From the NCBI GenBank assembly GCA_963277665.1, contig OY728157.1, forward strand, positions 370,588,067 to 370,652,066: a stretch of DNA of 64,000 bases. The letters are read 5' to 3'. Source of the DNA: Viscum album (Eukaryota > Streptophyta > Magnoliopsida > Santalales > Viscaceae). Within the stretch, counting starts at the first letter, position 1, and each line of letters starts with the position of its first letter. A model generated the notes under the pieces. The model made no database searches and was not told the DNA's origin. It saw only the letters and a list, made by a program, of their open reading frames with translations. This document shows, piece after piece, positions 13,401 through 23,988 of this stretch. The position numbers were made by a program, and so were the translations under genes.

Positions 13401-13944
13401 TTAAGTATTTTTTAATATTAGCATGATACATTAAATAGTAATATGTTTCTATTTTAATTATAACTTTTGAGTTTTAAATGAATTCGGATGAATTTAGAAA
13501 CACCCATGTGTAGAATATTCAATGGAACTCTAAATAATGTTTTCATTTTGTGTTTTTTTTCTATAAATAGAATCTAAAGAAAGAAGTGGATAATGAATAA
13601 GAAATACATTTCGAACTTTATGGTTTAATATTCCGATTTCTTGAGACATTTCTATTTTTGTAATATTTTCTTATTCTGTATCAATTAATGAAGGGTCGGA
13701 GTACACTACTCTACAGTAGTTTCTTCATCGACATATTCTAATAATACAAATATTTGTTTTTCTTTTTCAAAATACTTTTTAATTCTTATTTCTCAGATGG
13801 TTATATGTACTTTTAAAAGGTATTTCATATTTATTTAACGTATTCATATTTTTTTCTACTACTATATATAAATATCGTTTCCTATTTAGTAAATTTTTTG
13901 TGTTTTAATTTTTTCTCATAATTTGTAGGCACGTTGCGATATAT
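10481..13944 (+). other. CACTA 5' non-coding region
   Basis: Contains a C-rich patch (10500-10735) that may be the 5' untranslated or promoter region; the two overlapping short ORFs there are by-products of its composition. The rest is AT-rich and non-coding. From about 12838 to 13300 a degenerate motif of the form TTACCYTTACRTRAGTG recurs at least seven times at irregular spacing. The 3' boundary is an acceptor-like 'atttgtag' at 13921-13928. Confidence 0.5.
12838..13300. repeat. Recurrent TTACC(C/T)TTACRTRAGTG-like motif cluster
   Basis: Clear instances are 'ttacctttacacaagtg' (12846), 'ttacctctacgtaagtg' (12868) and 'ttaccc/tttac..ag' near 13048, 13131, 13217 and 13275. Several have an inverted-repeat core such as CTTAC..GTAAG. 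It lies about 0.9 kb upstream of the transposase pseudogene. It could be an internal protein-binding array or just a decayed minisatellite. Confidence 0.4.
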
Positions 13945-16900
13945 ATTGATAGAAGATAGATCACATTACCGAGGAGCACAACTCAGTATGATAAGGGTTT
14001 GGAGGAATTTTTAGATTTTTCAATGTATAATCTATCTGTGGACGGGATAATAAGATGTCCATGTTCAAAATGTTAATTTAGAAGATGGTGGAAGAGAGAT
14101 AATGTTTTTTAACACTTGATATTAAAGCAATTCCATGGTCATTATTTGTGTTGGATTTGGCATGGAGAATTGAATGTTTTAGAAAGGTTGAGCACTGATG
14201 TCAATCCACAGAATGAGCTCCCAACTTCGTTGACAATGGAAAATGAAATGAAAAACCTTATAAATAATCCATTCATCATTTCAAGAAACCAACGTCAACA
14301 TCAAAACATATAATAACAACAAGTTGATGGTGCTACATATCGAAATGTGACATGTGAGGTTTTTGATATTACAAGACAACCAGAATAAGATTGTAACATA
14401 TCATTGGATCCTCCTCAATATTATATGGAGACTAATATTAGAGAAAACTTCCAAGAGAATACATATGTGTTTCATGGTTTAGTTGACGATGAAAATCATT
14501 ATTTTTATAGTGGATGCTTAAAATATTCAAACCATTATTTTATACTGAGGTTGTACCATATCAAATGCCCATGTGGAATTACAAATAAGCTCATGTCCAT
14601 GATATAGGAATTGTTGCGTGATAAATTTCATGAACCAAGGACCCTAAGCCTTTTTATGATATTAAAAACGTTATTAATAACATTGGTCTGAATTATATAA
14701 AAATTCATGAATGTAATTTGGATTTTATTCTTTATTGAGGTTAAGACTCAAGCAGACTGTATTACAAGAAATGTTCTTCATCTAGATGACTGTCTACAGG
14801 TGATGATGAAAGTCTGAATCAATATAATACCATGAAGAAAATGAAAATGAACACACCTGCAACGGTTTTCCATTAATTTCCTTTAAATACTCTATAGAAA
14901 AGATTAATAATGTCATAAAAACCCCCAAAAATATGAAGTGACATTATGTAGATAATAAAAATGATGGGTTAATATGACATCGAAGAGATTCAAAATCGTG
15001 GAAGACATTTGATTCATTACATCAATATTTCTCATGTTCTCTTATGAATTTTAAATTGGGATTGGCTTCCAATAGATTCAACCCATTTTGGACATTGAGT
15101 ACCAATAATAGAATTTGGCATGTGGTTTTGGTCCCTTATAATATGCCTTTGTGGATGTGTATGCAAAAAAAATTCTTTTTCATTTAAATGATTATTCATG
15201 GAAACAAATACCTGGAAATGATATTGATGTATAATTTTTACTTTTAATTAAATAATTAAATTAGTTATGGAGAAATTGTGTTGATAAATATGATGTATCT
15301 TCTAAAACAATGTTCAAAATAAGAGATTCTCTAATATGGACCATTAGTGACTTCCTTGGACTTGTGAATTTATCTGGATGGAACACTTACACGAGATTTT
15401 ATTGTCCAATTTGAAACATTGATTTTGAGCCCGATCGGCTACCTCATAGTATAAAATGATGCATCTTGTGTCATTAAATATTTCTCAATAAATATCATAG
15501 ATTTCGACTGAACAAGTCAAGATTCAATAGTTTTGCTGATCGCAGTCCACCTTCGACGTTTGTTAGCATGTTCTGAAATATGGAAAAAACTTGGAAATGT
15601 TGAAACACAATTGAGTAAGGTTCATCATTTGAATGATAGTGGGAAACAATATCTAATTCCATCATCAAGTGAAATTGGAATGCAACCATGGAAGAAAAAA
15701 AGAATATTCATCAAAATTCCATATTAGGAATTTAATTTGTTGTGGAAAAATCACGATGTGATGAAAATTGAGAAGAATGGTTGTTATAATTTGATCATCA
15801 TATTTCTTAATGAGCATATAAATTCAAAGGATCATCTCAATTCTCAAAAAGACATACAAGCAATAAACATATAGTGTGATCTCTGTCATGATGAAAATAG
15901 AATGTATGCTCCAGAAATTTTTGCAATGAAAAAAATGGATAAATATATATTCCTTATAATTTCAAAAAATGTGAAGGTATCTTGTGGGTGTTCATGTAAC
16001 ATATCAAGATATGTTTACCTAAATAATATTAGGTTACATGGATTGAAAATCCTTGATTCAAATATTTTGTTACATTAATTACTTCCATTGGCACTGTGTA
16101 CATTATTACCTGAAATGGTTACTACTATTGTTCTCCAATTAAGCACATTTTTCAAACAACTATGTGAGAAAACTCTACATCCATTTCAACTTTAAACCCA
16201 TTATGATATATTTTTATTGAAACTTTGTGCAATGGATATGATATTTACTCTATCATTTCATTCTATCATGATGCATTTAACAATTCATTTGGTTGGGGAA
16301 ACTAAATTAGGAGGTCTCGTACATTATCGATGGATGTATCCATTTGAGTGGTACATTATTTATATATTTTTCATTTCAGTAAAAAAATCATTTCATTTAA
16401 TTAAATTCATAATTATATATTTTTTATTTTATTTCATAGATATGTTGGGCATTTGAAATAAAATGCGAAAGATAATGCTCAACCTTAGGGATCTATTTCT
16501 AAAGTCTATTTGGAAGCAGAGTGTATTTACTTTTGTTATAGATACTTGGATGATATTAAGACAATATTCAATCCACTTTGGAATGTTTAAGACACATTGA
16601 CTCAATCTGAAATTCATGGGAATTCAAAAATCTTTCCTGCTATTGGTCGATCAGTTATGAGGAGCTTAAATGTTACAGTAATAGGAATGAAATTATTACA
16701 GGCACATAGATATGTGTTGTCTAATAGTGAATTTTCAAATCCATTTATTGAAGATTTGAGGATAAAAACAAGGATACAAATGTTAGGAAGAACACAGAAT
16801 GAGAAATATATAACAAAATCTGTCAATAAAGAGATTGTAGAATGGTTTGCACGATGTGTATGTTCATAAATATTACAATCAATATGTACATTAGGTTGAT

Positions 16901-17540
16901 ACATATATTTTTTAAATCTAATGAAGTCTATCAGTTTGTTCAGATCTTGAATACTGATGCTTGAGCCTATTTGTCATAAGATTTGATGATTCATGATCAA
17001 GGTCCTCTAAAAAAAGCTATAAATTTCGACACTTACAACATGAATGGAATTAGATTCCATACATTTGATCAAGAAGAGGGTTTTAAAACACATAATGTTG
17101 AAATATTTACCTTTTTTGAAGTGTAATACTAAGGAAAATTGGATGATTTTATCAAATTAAACTACCATATACGTTTTTCAGTTGTTTTATTTAAATGAAA
17201 TTGGGTGGATATTATTAGGGGTGTTAAAAATGATACCTCCTAATATTATTCTATTAACATCTCTCGCTTGATGGATGTTGGAGACTATGAACAAAATGAT
17301 TCTTATAGCATATCACCATAAAAAATGGTATATTATTTGAAATATGTCATGTATAAATTGTGGAGTGTAGTTTATCATGTGAAACAAAGATAATTGTATG
17401 ATATTGGTGATGAAGTGGAATATTTGACCTCTGACATAGAATCCTATCAACAACAAGAAGAATACTTATTTATGTATCATGATATTGAAAATATTAGTCT
17501 TGAAAGACTGGATGAAGTTGATGATGTAATGATGGAGTAA
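13945..17540 (+). pseudogene. TNP2-like CACTA transposase pseudogene (tnpD type)
   Basis: Remains of the main En/Spm transposase, which in active elements binds the terminal repeats and cuts the element out in the nucleus. The order of remnants matches the family. At 13970-14170 is a transposase-associated domain with EEFLDFS, a CPCSKC zinc-binding pair, RWWKRD and CWIWHGE. At 14404-14640 LRLYHIKCPCG begins the TNP2 core. At 15000-15180 are LGLASNRFNPF and VVLVPYNMPLWMCM. At 15310-15420 is SDFLGLVNLSGW. At 16030-16360 are LHGLK, LLPLALCTLLPEM and LGGLVHYRWMYPFEW. At 16597-16869 are QAHRYVLSN and VEWFARCV (DUF4218/DUF4216 area). At 17160-17400 are VVLFKWNWVD and MDVGDYE. The expected first Met is ATT. 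Stops and frame changes occur every 50-100 codons, so it is dead. Confidence 0.88.
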
Positions 17541-17742
17541 GAAACTGACATTAATGATGGAGAAAATGATTGTATGTGCAGTTATCCCTTAATATATAAA
17601 CCACTTATATCATTTTTGTAGTTAGACATTGTCATTTTTATGTAAATTTTTTTTAGTAAGATACATATATTATAATTTTTTTATACATGATTTTTTCAAA
17701 ATATATGTTCTGAACATAATTTTATTTGATTAAATTATAGGA

Positions 17743-18480
17743 ATGACGAGGAAGCATTATACTCAAACTGTGGGGCCAAAGTGTTTTTCTAGATGCTGAT
17801 TTAATCTAGTAATATTTTCAGTAGTTTAAATATATATTATACAATGATAAATATTTAATATATTAAATTGTTTATTATATTTGTTTAATAAAGTCAATGA
17901 GTTTAGGCCACCAAGCATCCCGAACAGAATTGTGGTTGAATGTTCATTAAAAATATGATGGGAGTTATGTTAATGAGATTACCAAAGAACATGGGGTGTG
18001 AATTCATTTTTTATTATAAAAACATATTATTATTTGTCACTATGTTAAAATATATTGCTTCTAATAAGATTGATATTTGACTTATAGGTAGAAAATAAAG
18101 AACTAAGGGATGTTAATCCCACACAGTCCTACTCAGTATCCTAGGAATATCCAGTTGGTAATGTTCTTAGGAAGGAGCATCCTAGTTGAGTGTGAAGATG
18201 GGTTTGGAACTATTACCATATGAGGTATTTGGAAGAAAAATGGGGATGTCAAGTGATGAATGGTGGTGAGAAGGTAAATCACACAACTTAAAAATCATTT
18301 AGTTCCCAAATTTTTATTGATCATATGTTTAAATATAAAAATAAAACATGTTTAATTTTAAATATAATTGTCTTACAAGTGCCAGTAGTAGGAAGTAGAG
18401 ATGGATATGGAGAGGGTGCCGAGTAGAGTTCGTCATTGGGAAATGATTAGTGGGGACTGTTTTTTCATGTATCAGTACAA
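17743..18480 (+). pseudogene. Second CACTA gene pseudogene (Ptta/En-Spm plant transposase-like)
   Basis: Follows the TNP2 pseudogene by about 200 bp, where active CACTA elements encode a DNA-binding or accessory protein. A start-like ATG (MTRKHYTQT, 17743) lies just after an acceptor-like 'attatag'. Near 17895-17995 one frame reads LGHQASRTELW, then KYDGSYVNEITKE, which resembles the plant transposase Ptta/En/Spm family. Near 18160-18200, beyond an intron-like AT-rich gap, a remnant matches that family's ...LGKEHPS/RV region only loosely. Stops and frameshifts are present. The 3' end is uncertain because LTR E begins at 18789. Confidence 0.6.
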
Positions 18481-18783
18481 ACAATGAGGTTATTTTTTTA
18501 TAATCGTTTTCTTATATTTTAGATGGGATCGGAATAATGGGTGCCCTATGTATTTGTTGTATAACCATGAGTTTATATGTTTTGTTTCAACTTAATATGG
18601 ATATTGATATTTCTATATTATAACATATGATTTTTAGTTTCTTATCACTATTTTATATATAGGTTGATTGTTTTAATGTGTTTTGTTTGGTTCGATTCTT
18701 TCAATGTACTAAAAATGCATTATTTCATTCAATGTGTTGTTTTCCATGGTCCATGTGTCAATATTTTATGTTTTTGTGTGAGT

Positions 18784-18788
18784 TGATG
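18784..18788. repeat. Target-site duplication of solo LTR E (left, TGATG)
   Basis: TGATG here and CGATG at 22447-22451 differ at one base. Reading C to T at the former CG explains the mismatch as methylcytosine deamination. Confidence 0.55.
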
Positions 18789-20142
18789 TTTAAAGACCCG
18801 TAAAATTCAAGGAAATTTTTTTCTTAATTTTCTTTGGGATTTTAAAAGAACGCAGTTTCTGACGGCACTGGATTCCGAGGCCCGGTGTGTCCGAAATTTC
18901 TATCTGAAGTTTAGCTCGGGTACATTCAGTGAATGAACGAGTGGGAATTTCTAACTTTTGAACCGGTGCTCGGAATCAAATTCTGAGGGCACCGATGGAA
19001 CCACAGTGCCGGTATTTTCTTACGAACGCCTATTCCCGAGTTGCATTTTCTCGAGAGAAGTTGATAGAAATTGTGGAAGTTAAAAATAAAAATTTAACAA
19101 CAATTTTTTTTCTCTATGTGTTTTTATCCTTTGGGAGGAAGTTGGGTAACTAACCAACTTCCCTTTTTAGGTTATGAAGGAGGTGGGGCCCACATGAACC
19201 CCACCCCTTCATATCCTCTAACCTTATCAACTCCCATTAATTTTATTAACTTAAGATTATTAAGTTATGGAATTAATGAGGTGAGTTAATGTGGAATTCA
19301 AACTCTTTAATTTCAAAAAGGCATGTTGTGTTAATAAAATAAGAAAGGAGCTTATTTTATTTTTGTTGTTAGAGTTTTGTCATTGAGAGGTTTTGGGATG
19401 AACATCTTCTTCGTTGATGAAGAACTCGAAGAACATCGGTCTCCGATGAAGAACACCGAGTTCTCGGAAACCGATTACCGCGACGCCGCCGACGTCTTCT
19501 TCCACGGCATCTCTTCCCGCGATGTTTTCCCGCGACGAATTCCTCCGCGACGAAAACCTCATTCAAGCCACGCTCTAGGTTGGGATTTATTTAATTATTT
19601 TCGTTCGTGATTTCTAGTTTTTCGTTCTTCATGGATATAAGACCAAATGATACCGATTAACGAGATGGGGTAAGACCGCACAAACACGGCCGACCCCCCT
19701 CTTTTATCCATGTTTGATTCTTTGTGGATGGAATGGAATGGCGTGGTGATGTCGCACCACGCGGGAATTGCACGACAAGTAATGCGCGACCCCGTCGCGC
19801 CGCGCCGTGAAGATGAACAACGACGCGACGCCATCGCGCTGCGTCGAAGAAAACCGAAGACGTCGCGGCCAGAGCGGGGCCGCGGCGGAGGGGTGCGGTG
19901 TCGTCGCACCGCGTCGGATGAACCAAGCCGCGGCCGGTTCCGGGCCGCGGCGGAGTAGGGTGACCGGCGGCCGGTTCTGGGCCACCGGTTTCGGCGAAGG
20001 AAGAAGGACCGGTTGTCGCCAGTCCTCGTTGGCAGAACCGGTCGGCCGGACAAAGGGGAGCCGGGGGAATTAATTCCCCCGACCGGCTATACAAAACGGC
20101 CCCCATAATTGGGGGGCCGCGATTACACCAGGGGGGCAGGCG

Positions 20143-20157
20143 CCCCCCCCCCCCCCC
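20143..20157 (+). repeat. Poly-C tract (15 C)
   Basis: Fifteen consecutive C residues in the GC-rich core of LTR E. The complementary strand has other G runs within 50 bp, so quadruplex or i-motif folding is possible. The length may be unreliable in assembly. Confidence 0.8.
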
Positions 20158-20339
20158 TGCCAAAAACGGCCGAGCTGGCCAGCGCGCTGGTCACGCTGTG
20201 CCCAGGTCAGGCCGCACCGGCCGGGCCGGGCCGTGCCCAGACGGGCCTGGCCGACCCGAACCCGGGGCGGGTTAACCCGGTTCGGGCCGACCGGGGGGTC
20301 TCGGGCCGGGTCGGTCCGGACCCGAAACCCCCGTTTTCG

Positions 20340-21085
20340 GTCATTTTCCCATAACATGGGCTACGGACCTCCGATCGATGCACTGTCAGTTGCGTAGCGA
20401 TCCTTGAAACGAAACGGTCGTTTCGGTATATCACACTCAATATTTCGGATCACTTTGACTTCGGCCGGGTTGGTTCGTATACGAAACCAACCGGGCCCTC
20501 GGAGCGGAAACACTTATATCTTGAGCTTCGGACGTCTGATTGACGTGCCGTCGAATTTGATGGATTCCTCTAAGTGAGACGGATCTTTTGGCTTACTCCT
20601 CTCGAGGTTTGGATGCCGTCGGAGTGTGGTCGGGTTGGTTCGCTCACGAAAGCAACCAGACCCCTAGAACGAAAAAGCCAATAACTCACAGATCGGGCGT
20701 CCGATTGACACGCCGTCTGTCTCGTTGTATTCTTCTTGATGAGATGGAACTTTTGGCATACTTCGCCCGAGTTTTGGATGTAGTTGGATAGTGGCCGGGT
20801 TGGATTGTACCCGAAATCCAACCGGGCCCCTGGAACGGAAAAGCTTAAATTTTTCAGACCGGACGTCCGTTTGACGAACCGTCCGCGGGGTTGGTGATCA
20901 CGTTGAGAAACGGTCCCTATGAGTATACCCTATGAGAGTTCGGGGTATAGTTGAGATTCGGCCGGATTGGTTCGCACACGAAACCAACCGGGCCCCTAGG
21001 ACGAAAAGGCTAATAACTCACAGATCGGGCGTCCGATTGATGCGCCGTCTGTTGCATTGAGACCCCTATGACGAGGCGGTCCTTT
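20340..21085 (+). repeat. 165-bp hairpin-bearing tandem array in LTR E (four units plus a partial)
   Basis: GGTTGG cores at 20468, 20633, 20798 and 20965 give spacings of 165, 165 and 167 bp. Each unit opens with a near-perfect inverted repeat, GGTTGGT...ACCAACC, around TCG-four bases-CGA. After it come 'cgga.cgtc(c/t)gattgacg..ccgtc' and 'acggtcctt..g.tac'. The leading part (20340-20460) is a partial unit lacking the inverted repeat. The hairpin arms vary between units, in one case with paired changes. Confidence 0.8.
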
Positions 21086-21359
21086 GAGATACTTCTTAGT
21101 GGGACTTTGAGATTCTTGGTGTATCGACCTGTAGCTCGTGGAGCGGACCCTCCCAGAGACGAGCATGCGGAGTACGGAGACCGTGTAGCCGACTGAGACC
21201 TGACGACTGCTTGGCCGACTCGACTTGGAGTGAGTCGACTAGCCCAGTGGATGTAGCACTACTTTGTGAGGTGCAGACCCATGGAGTACGGTGCACTACC
21301 TGTGTGACAGTGCAGACCCGTGGTACTCGTCTAGAGAGTACCTAAGCAGGATACTAGGG

Positions 21360-21435
21360 GGTGTGCACTACTGTGTTTGGGTGACATACCCCGGCGGGAC
21401 GCACTACTGTGTTTGGGTGGCTGACCCGCGGTACT
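21360..21435 (+). repeat. Short tandem repeat 'gcactactgtgtttgggtg'
   Basis: Two copies of 'gcactactgtgtttgggtg' at about 21365 and 21400, each followed by a 'gac..ccc.g' tail. Related 'gcactac' and 'gtgcagacc' text lies just upstream from 21250. Part of LTR E. Confidence 0.6.
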
Positions 21436-21596
21436 CGACAGGAGGAGTACCTCAATAGTCTTAGGATAGTGAGCAGTACCTCGGAGTTGTGACAGGACCA
21501 CTATACACTCCAGGGACGGAGCTCTTTAGCAGTTAGAGTTTCGATAATGAAAATCCTGGTTTGAGCTGAGACTTTTGACCTTTGTGTTTACCTATT

Positions 21597-21775
21597 GATT
21601 GAGATGGGTCACTTGATAACATAGGTATATGTATGGGCATATACCTGGGTGGAGGTTATCCGTTGATTTCATGATCTTGGTGTTTTTCCTCATGATTGAG
21701 ATGGGTTAATTGATAACTTAGGTATATGCATGGGCATATGCCTATGTAGAGGTTATCTGTTGAGATCTTCTTTGT
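21597..21775 (+). repeat. 97-bp tandem duplication with inverted repeat (LTR E)
   Basis: Units start at 21597 and 21694. Each contains an inverted repeat: AGGTATATG/CATATACCT, perfect in unit 1, and AGGTATATGC/GCATATGCCT in unit 2, where one T:A pair has become T:G, a wobble pair if folded as RNA. Both end in 'gaggttatc(c/t)gttga'. Confidence 0.75.
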
Positions 21776-21899
21776 GGTTATCCTTGTTGGTTTTAGTGAG
21801 ACCTTGAGGGTCTCGGGGACCCTACTGAGTATCGTTATACTCACCCCTGCACGGGCTATGCCCGCACCTCGTTGTGTTGGTTGCAGACGACGGGCAGTG

Positions 21900-22020
21900 C
21901 TGACGGAGGCCGAGTGTTCGAGGACTAGACAGTACCCGGAGGTGGACTAGACGACGAGTCAGTACCCAGAGGTGGACTACACGACGAGTCAGTATCTGAA
22001 GGTGGACATCAAGGCGAGAC
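21900..22020 (+). repeat. About 33-bp tandem repeat (gacgagtcagtacc.gaggtggac)
   Basis: Three to four copies of 'gacagtacccggaggtggac' and variants, ending near 22020. The unit adjoins a run of 'gacgacg'/'acgacgagt' text. Part of the 3' third of LTR E. Confidence 0.65.
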
Positions 22021-22062
22021 GACACACGAAGGAGGTTGATGGGTGAGAGCGTTGTGGAGGCA

Positions 22063-22170
22063 ATCTGTACCTACCCTTCAGGTAGGATCCGTGGTGGACG
22101 ATCCAGGAGCTGTGCCATCTGTACCTACCCTTCCGGTAGGATCCAAGGAGGATGACCCAGGAGCTTCTTC
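22063..22170 (+). repeat. 54-bp tandem duplication with CCTACC/GGTAGG hairpin (LTR E)
   Basis: Units at 22063 and 22117 both read 'atctgtacctaccctt', then 'ggtaggatcc' and 'ccaggagct'. Each contains the inverted repeat CCTACC-5 nt-GGTAGG. An ORF of 79 codons spans it but looks accidental. Confidence 0.7.
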
Positions 22171-22446
22171 CTTTCTTCCAGCCGTTATCTTTTCCTGTTT
22201 TACTTTGTTCAGTTGTAGTTGTACTTTCATTTGGGTTTGTATTCTAGCCCATTTACCTTTCATCACTTCTCTTTGTACTTAGTGTTTTACTTCCGCTTCT
22301 ACACTGTAGTGTTTTGTTTACTTTTATAAAGGAAATGCCTTCCCAGTTATTGGGATTTACGCCTTTGGTGCTAGTCGCCATCCCCTGGCCTATGGAAGTT
22401 GGGTGTGGGGTAGTCACGGCAGGGGCCCAGAGGGCGGGTTGTGACA

Positions 22447-22451
22447 CGATG
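22447..22451. repeat. Target-site duplication of solo LTR E (right, CGATG)
   Basis: Matches TGATG at 18784-18788 at four of five bases. Confidence 0.55.
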
Positions 22452-23034
22452 TACATTAATTCTATAGTTTTAACAGGTTTTTTTCATGTATGTTGATGAT
22501 ATATTTGATGATCTGGTAAAAAAAATTTGTTTCATTGTTTTATTGTTCTGGATGTAAGTTTTGGGGTTTGTAGAACTTGCAACTTTTTTTAATTCATTAT
22601 ATAACTGTGGTTTAAACTGCTTCTAGAGATAAATTTTTTTGCAGCAGTTTAAACTATAGCTATATTGTGGCATTTTTTAGGGGTAGTGGTTAAATCCACC
22701 AATAAATATGAATTTTTTTACATATTTGTGGTTTTATGCATATAGTGGTGGTTTTTTCAGAAAAATTCCAGATTTTAGTGGTGTTTGAAAACCGATGCTA
22801 GATCCTCGTTATTTTTAAAGAAAAAATCACTTCTAAAAAATAGAAAACTATTGTGAAATATGTGTTCTACAAAACTATCCATAAACCGCTGCTAAATGAA
22901 AGAATCCACCGCGTTTTTATTGCCGACACCAATTTTAGTGGTGTTCTTTTTGAAATGTCCAAAGAACTATATAGAAATAGTTTAAACCGCCTCTATATAA
23001 AAACCCGCCATTATATGATTATTTTGTTGTAGTG
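22452..23034 (+). repeat. Right subterminal repeats and terminus of the CACTA element
   Basis: Motifs of the form aaaccgc/gcggttt and ag(t)ggtg(t/g)tt recur in both orientations, for example 'aaactgcttctaga' (22614), 'agtggtggtt' (22744), 'agtggtgtttgaaaaccgatgct' split over 22777-22800, 'aaaccgctgct' (22883) and 'aaaccgcctctata' (22984). Such clusters bind the accessory transposase protein in En/Spm. The terminus TTGTAGTG ends at 23034. Confidence 0.75.
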
Positions 23035-23037
23035 GGA
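23035..23037. repeat. Target-site duplication of CACTA element (right, GGA)
   Basis: Pairs with GGA at 10372-10374. Confidence 0.8.
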
Positions 23038-23988
23038 GATTCTGAATAGCTAGGGTGAGGAGAGATATCACATTGCTTCAACTTCTAGGTTTCAATACAT
23101 GTGTGTCAAAAAAAAGATGTTGAAGGGCATATTTACAGGTAAAATATGGTTGTAGGGATAAATATTTGGATGAATGAGGTGGTGTGTGAAAGTATATTTG
23201 AGCATGATAGTCTGTGCACATGAACATGGGCCAAAAAAAAAATGAAGTACGTAAGATAGACCTAGGAGGAGAAGATTTGGTGTGTGAGCCTTGAGCACAT
23301 AGATCAGGATGAATGACCTGGGAAAAGGAGACATCTGTTTGAAGGATTTGGGAATACAACCCTGAGAATTGATTCTACTTTCTTCTTGAAAGGAATCAAA
23401 ATTCAAATCACCATAACCATTGATCCATAAGTAAATCTTGGCTCAATGAATAGTTAACTCCAGGGTTTTGAAATGAAAAGCACCCCAATATATGATTCTT
23501 ACCCAATAAAATTTGTTTTATGGGCCCAAAAATAGTTTATAAGACCCAAAAAATATTGGTTTTCTATCTTAATGCTCTTAAATTAGAGAATTTTTGAAAT
23601 CCATGGACTACCCCCAATGGGAGGTCGCACCACCACATCACCAGGCTGGGAAATATTTCTCACAATGTGTGACAAGTATTTTAGTAGATGGATATCTAAT
23701 TTTACATGTCTTTATTCCAGAATATGTCTTTATCTCAAACTTGTAATATATTTTTTGAGTGACTATATTTTTATGGTTTCTATAGATTTGTGTGTGATAT
23801 GAATTTATCAATGCCAATATTTTTACCCTATATAATTGGATTAATTTTAAATGAAAATAATCTAATTCTAATGTTACACTAGGTACATTATTTTATCACT
23901 TTAAAATTATATGGGATTATGATGATGAATCACTGGTGGGTGATTCTAACTAAAAGGATGATCAGAAATCCAATATTTTTTGGTACCG
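23038..23988. other. Unassigned DNA right of the CACTA element
   Basis: Moderately AT-rich. It was contiguous with 9781-10371 before the CACTA insertion. The short minus-strand ORFs at 23078-23406 overlap in different frames and resemble no protein I know. No element termini are recognised. Confidence 0.4.

Larger units (their letters stand above)
18789..22446 (+). mobile_element. Ty3/Gypsy solo LTR (LTR E), 3.7 kb, nested in the CACTA element
   Basis: Begins TTTAAAGACCCG (apparently TGTAAAGACCCG with one change) and ends GGGCGGGTTGTGACA, both typical of plant Gypsy LTRs. It is flanked by TGATG/CGATG, and no primer-binding site follows, so it is a solo LTR left by LTR-LTR recombination. The orientation is supported by 'ctgagtatcgttatactcaccc' near 21826, which also occurs as 'ctgagtatttcaatgctcaccc' near the 3' end of LTR D. 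The centre (about 19380-22030) is GC-rich, against AT-rich flanks, and holds four different tandem repeats. The many long overlapping ORFs on both strands here follow from GC richness and are not genes. Confidence 0.78.
10375..23034 (+). mobile_element. CACTA (En/Spm-type) DNA transposon, 12.7 kb, inactive
   Basis: Starts CACTACACGAAAAC and ends with the complement of CACTACAACAAAAT, flanked by GGA duplications. Inside, in the usual order, are a non-coding 5' portion, a TNP2-like transposase pseudogene (13945-17540) and a second pseudogene of the Ptta/En-Spm transposase type (17743-18480). The subterminal regions carry repeated 'aaccgc'/'gcggt' motifs expected of transposase-binding arrays. 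A 3.7-kb Gypsy solo LTR (18789-22446) sits between the second gene and the right end; without it the element is about 9 kb. Both genes have many stops and frameshifts, so it is not autonomous, but the ends look preserved and might be mobilised in trans. Confidence 0.88.

Noticed and set aside
19369..20821. Dense overlapping ORFs on both strands (up to 168 aa)
   Set aside because: They overlap in several frames in the GC-rich core of a solo LTR, have low-complexity Arg/Pro/Gly-rich products and no domains. GC richness removes stop codons, so these are composition artefacts.
22043..22282. 79-codon plus-strand ORF with a hydrophobic C-terminus in LTR E
   Set aside because: It runs through a 54-bp tandem repeat and then a T-rich tract that gives hydrophobic codons by composition. 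It is sense to the LTR, has no clear promoter or polyadenylation signals, and is not related to the small ORF in LTR D.
18789..22446. LTR E first read as a minus-strand LTR
   Set aside because: The typical ...GGTTGTGACA end, the AAAGACCCG start and the 'ctgagtat...ctcaccc' block shared in sense with LTR D fit the plus orientation better.
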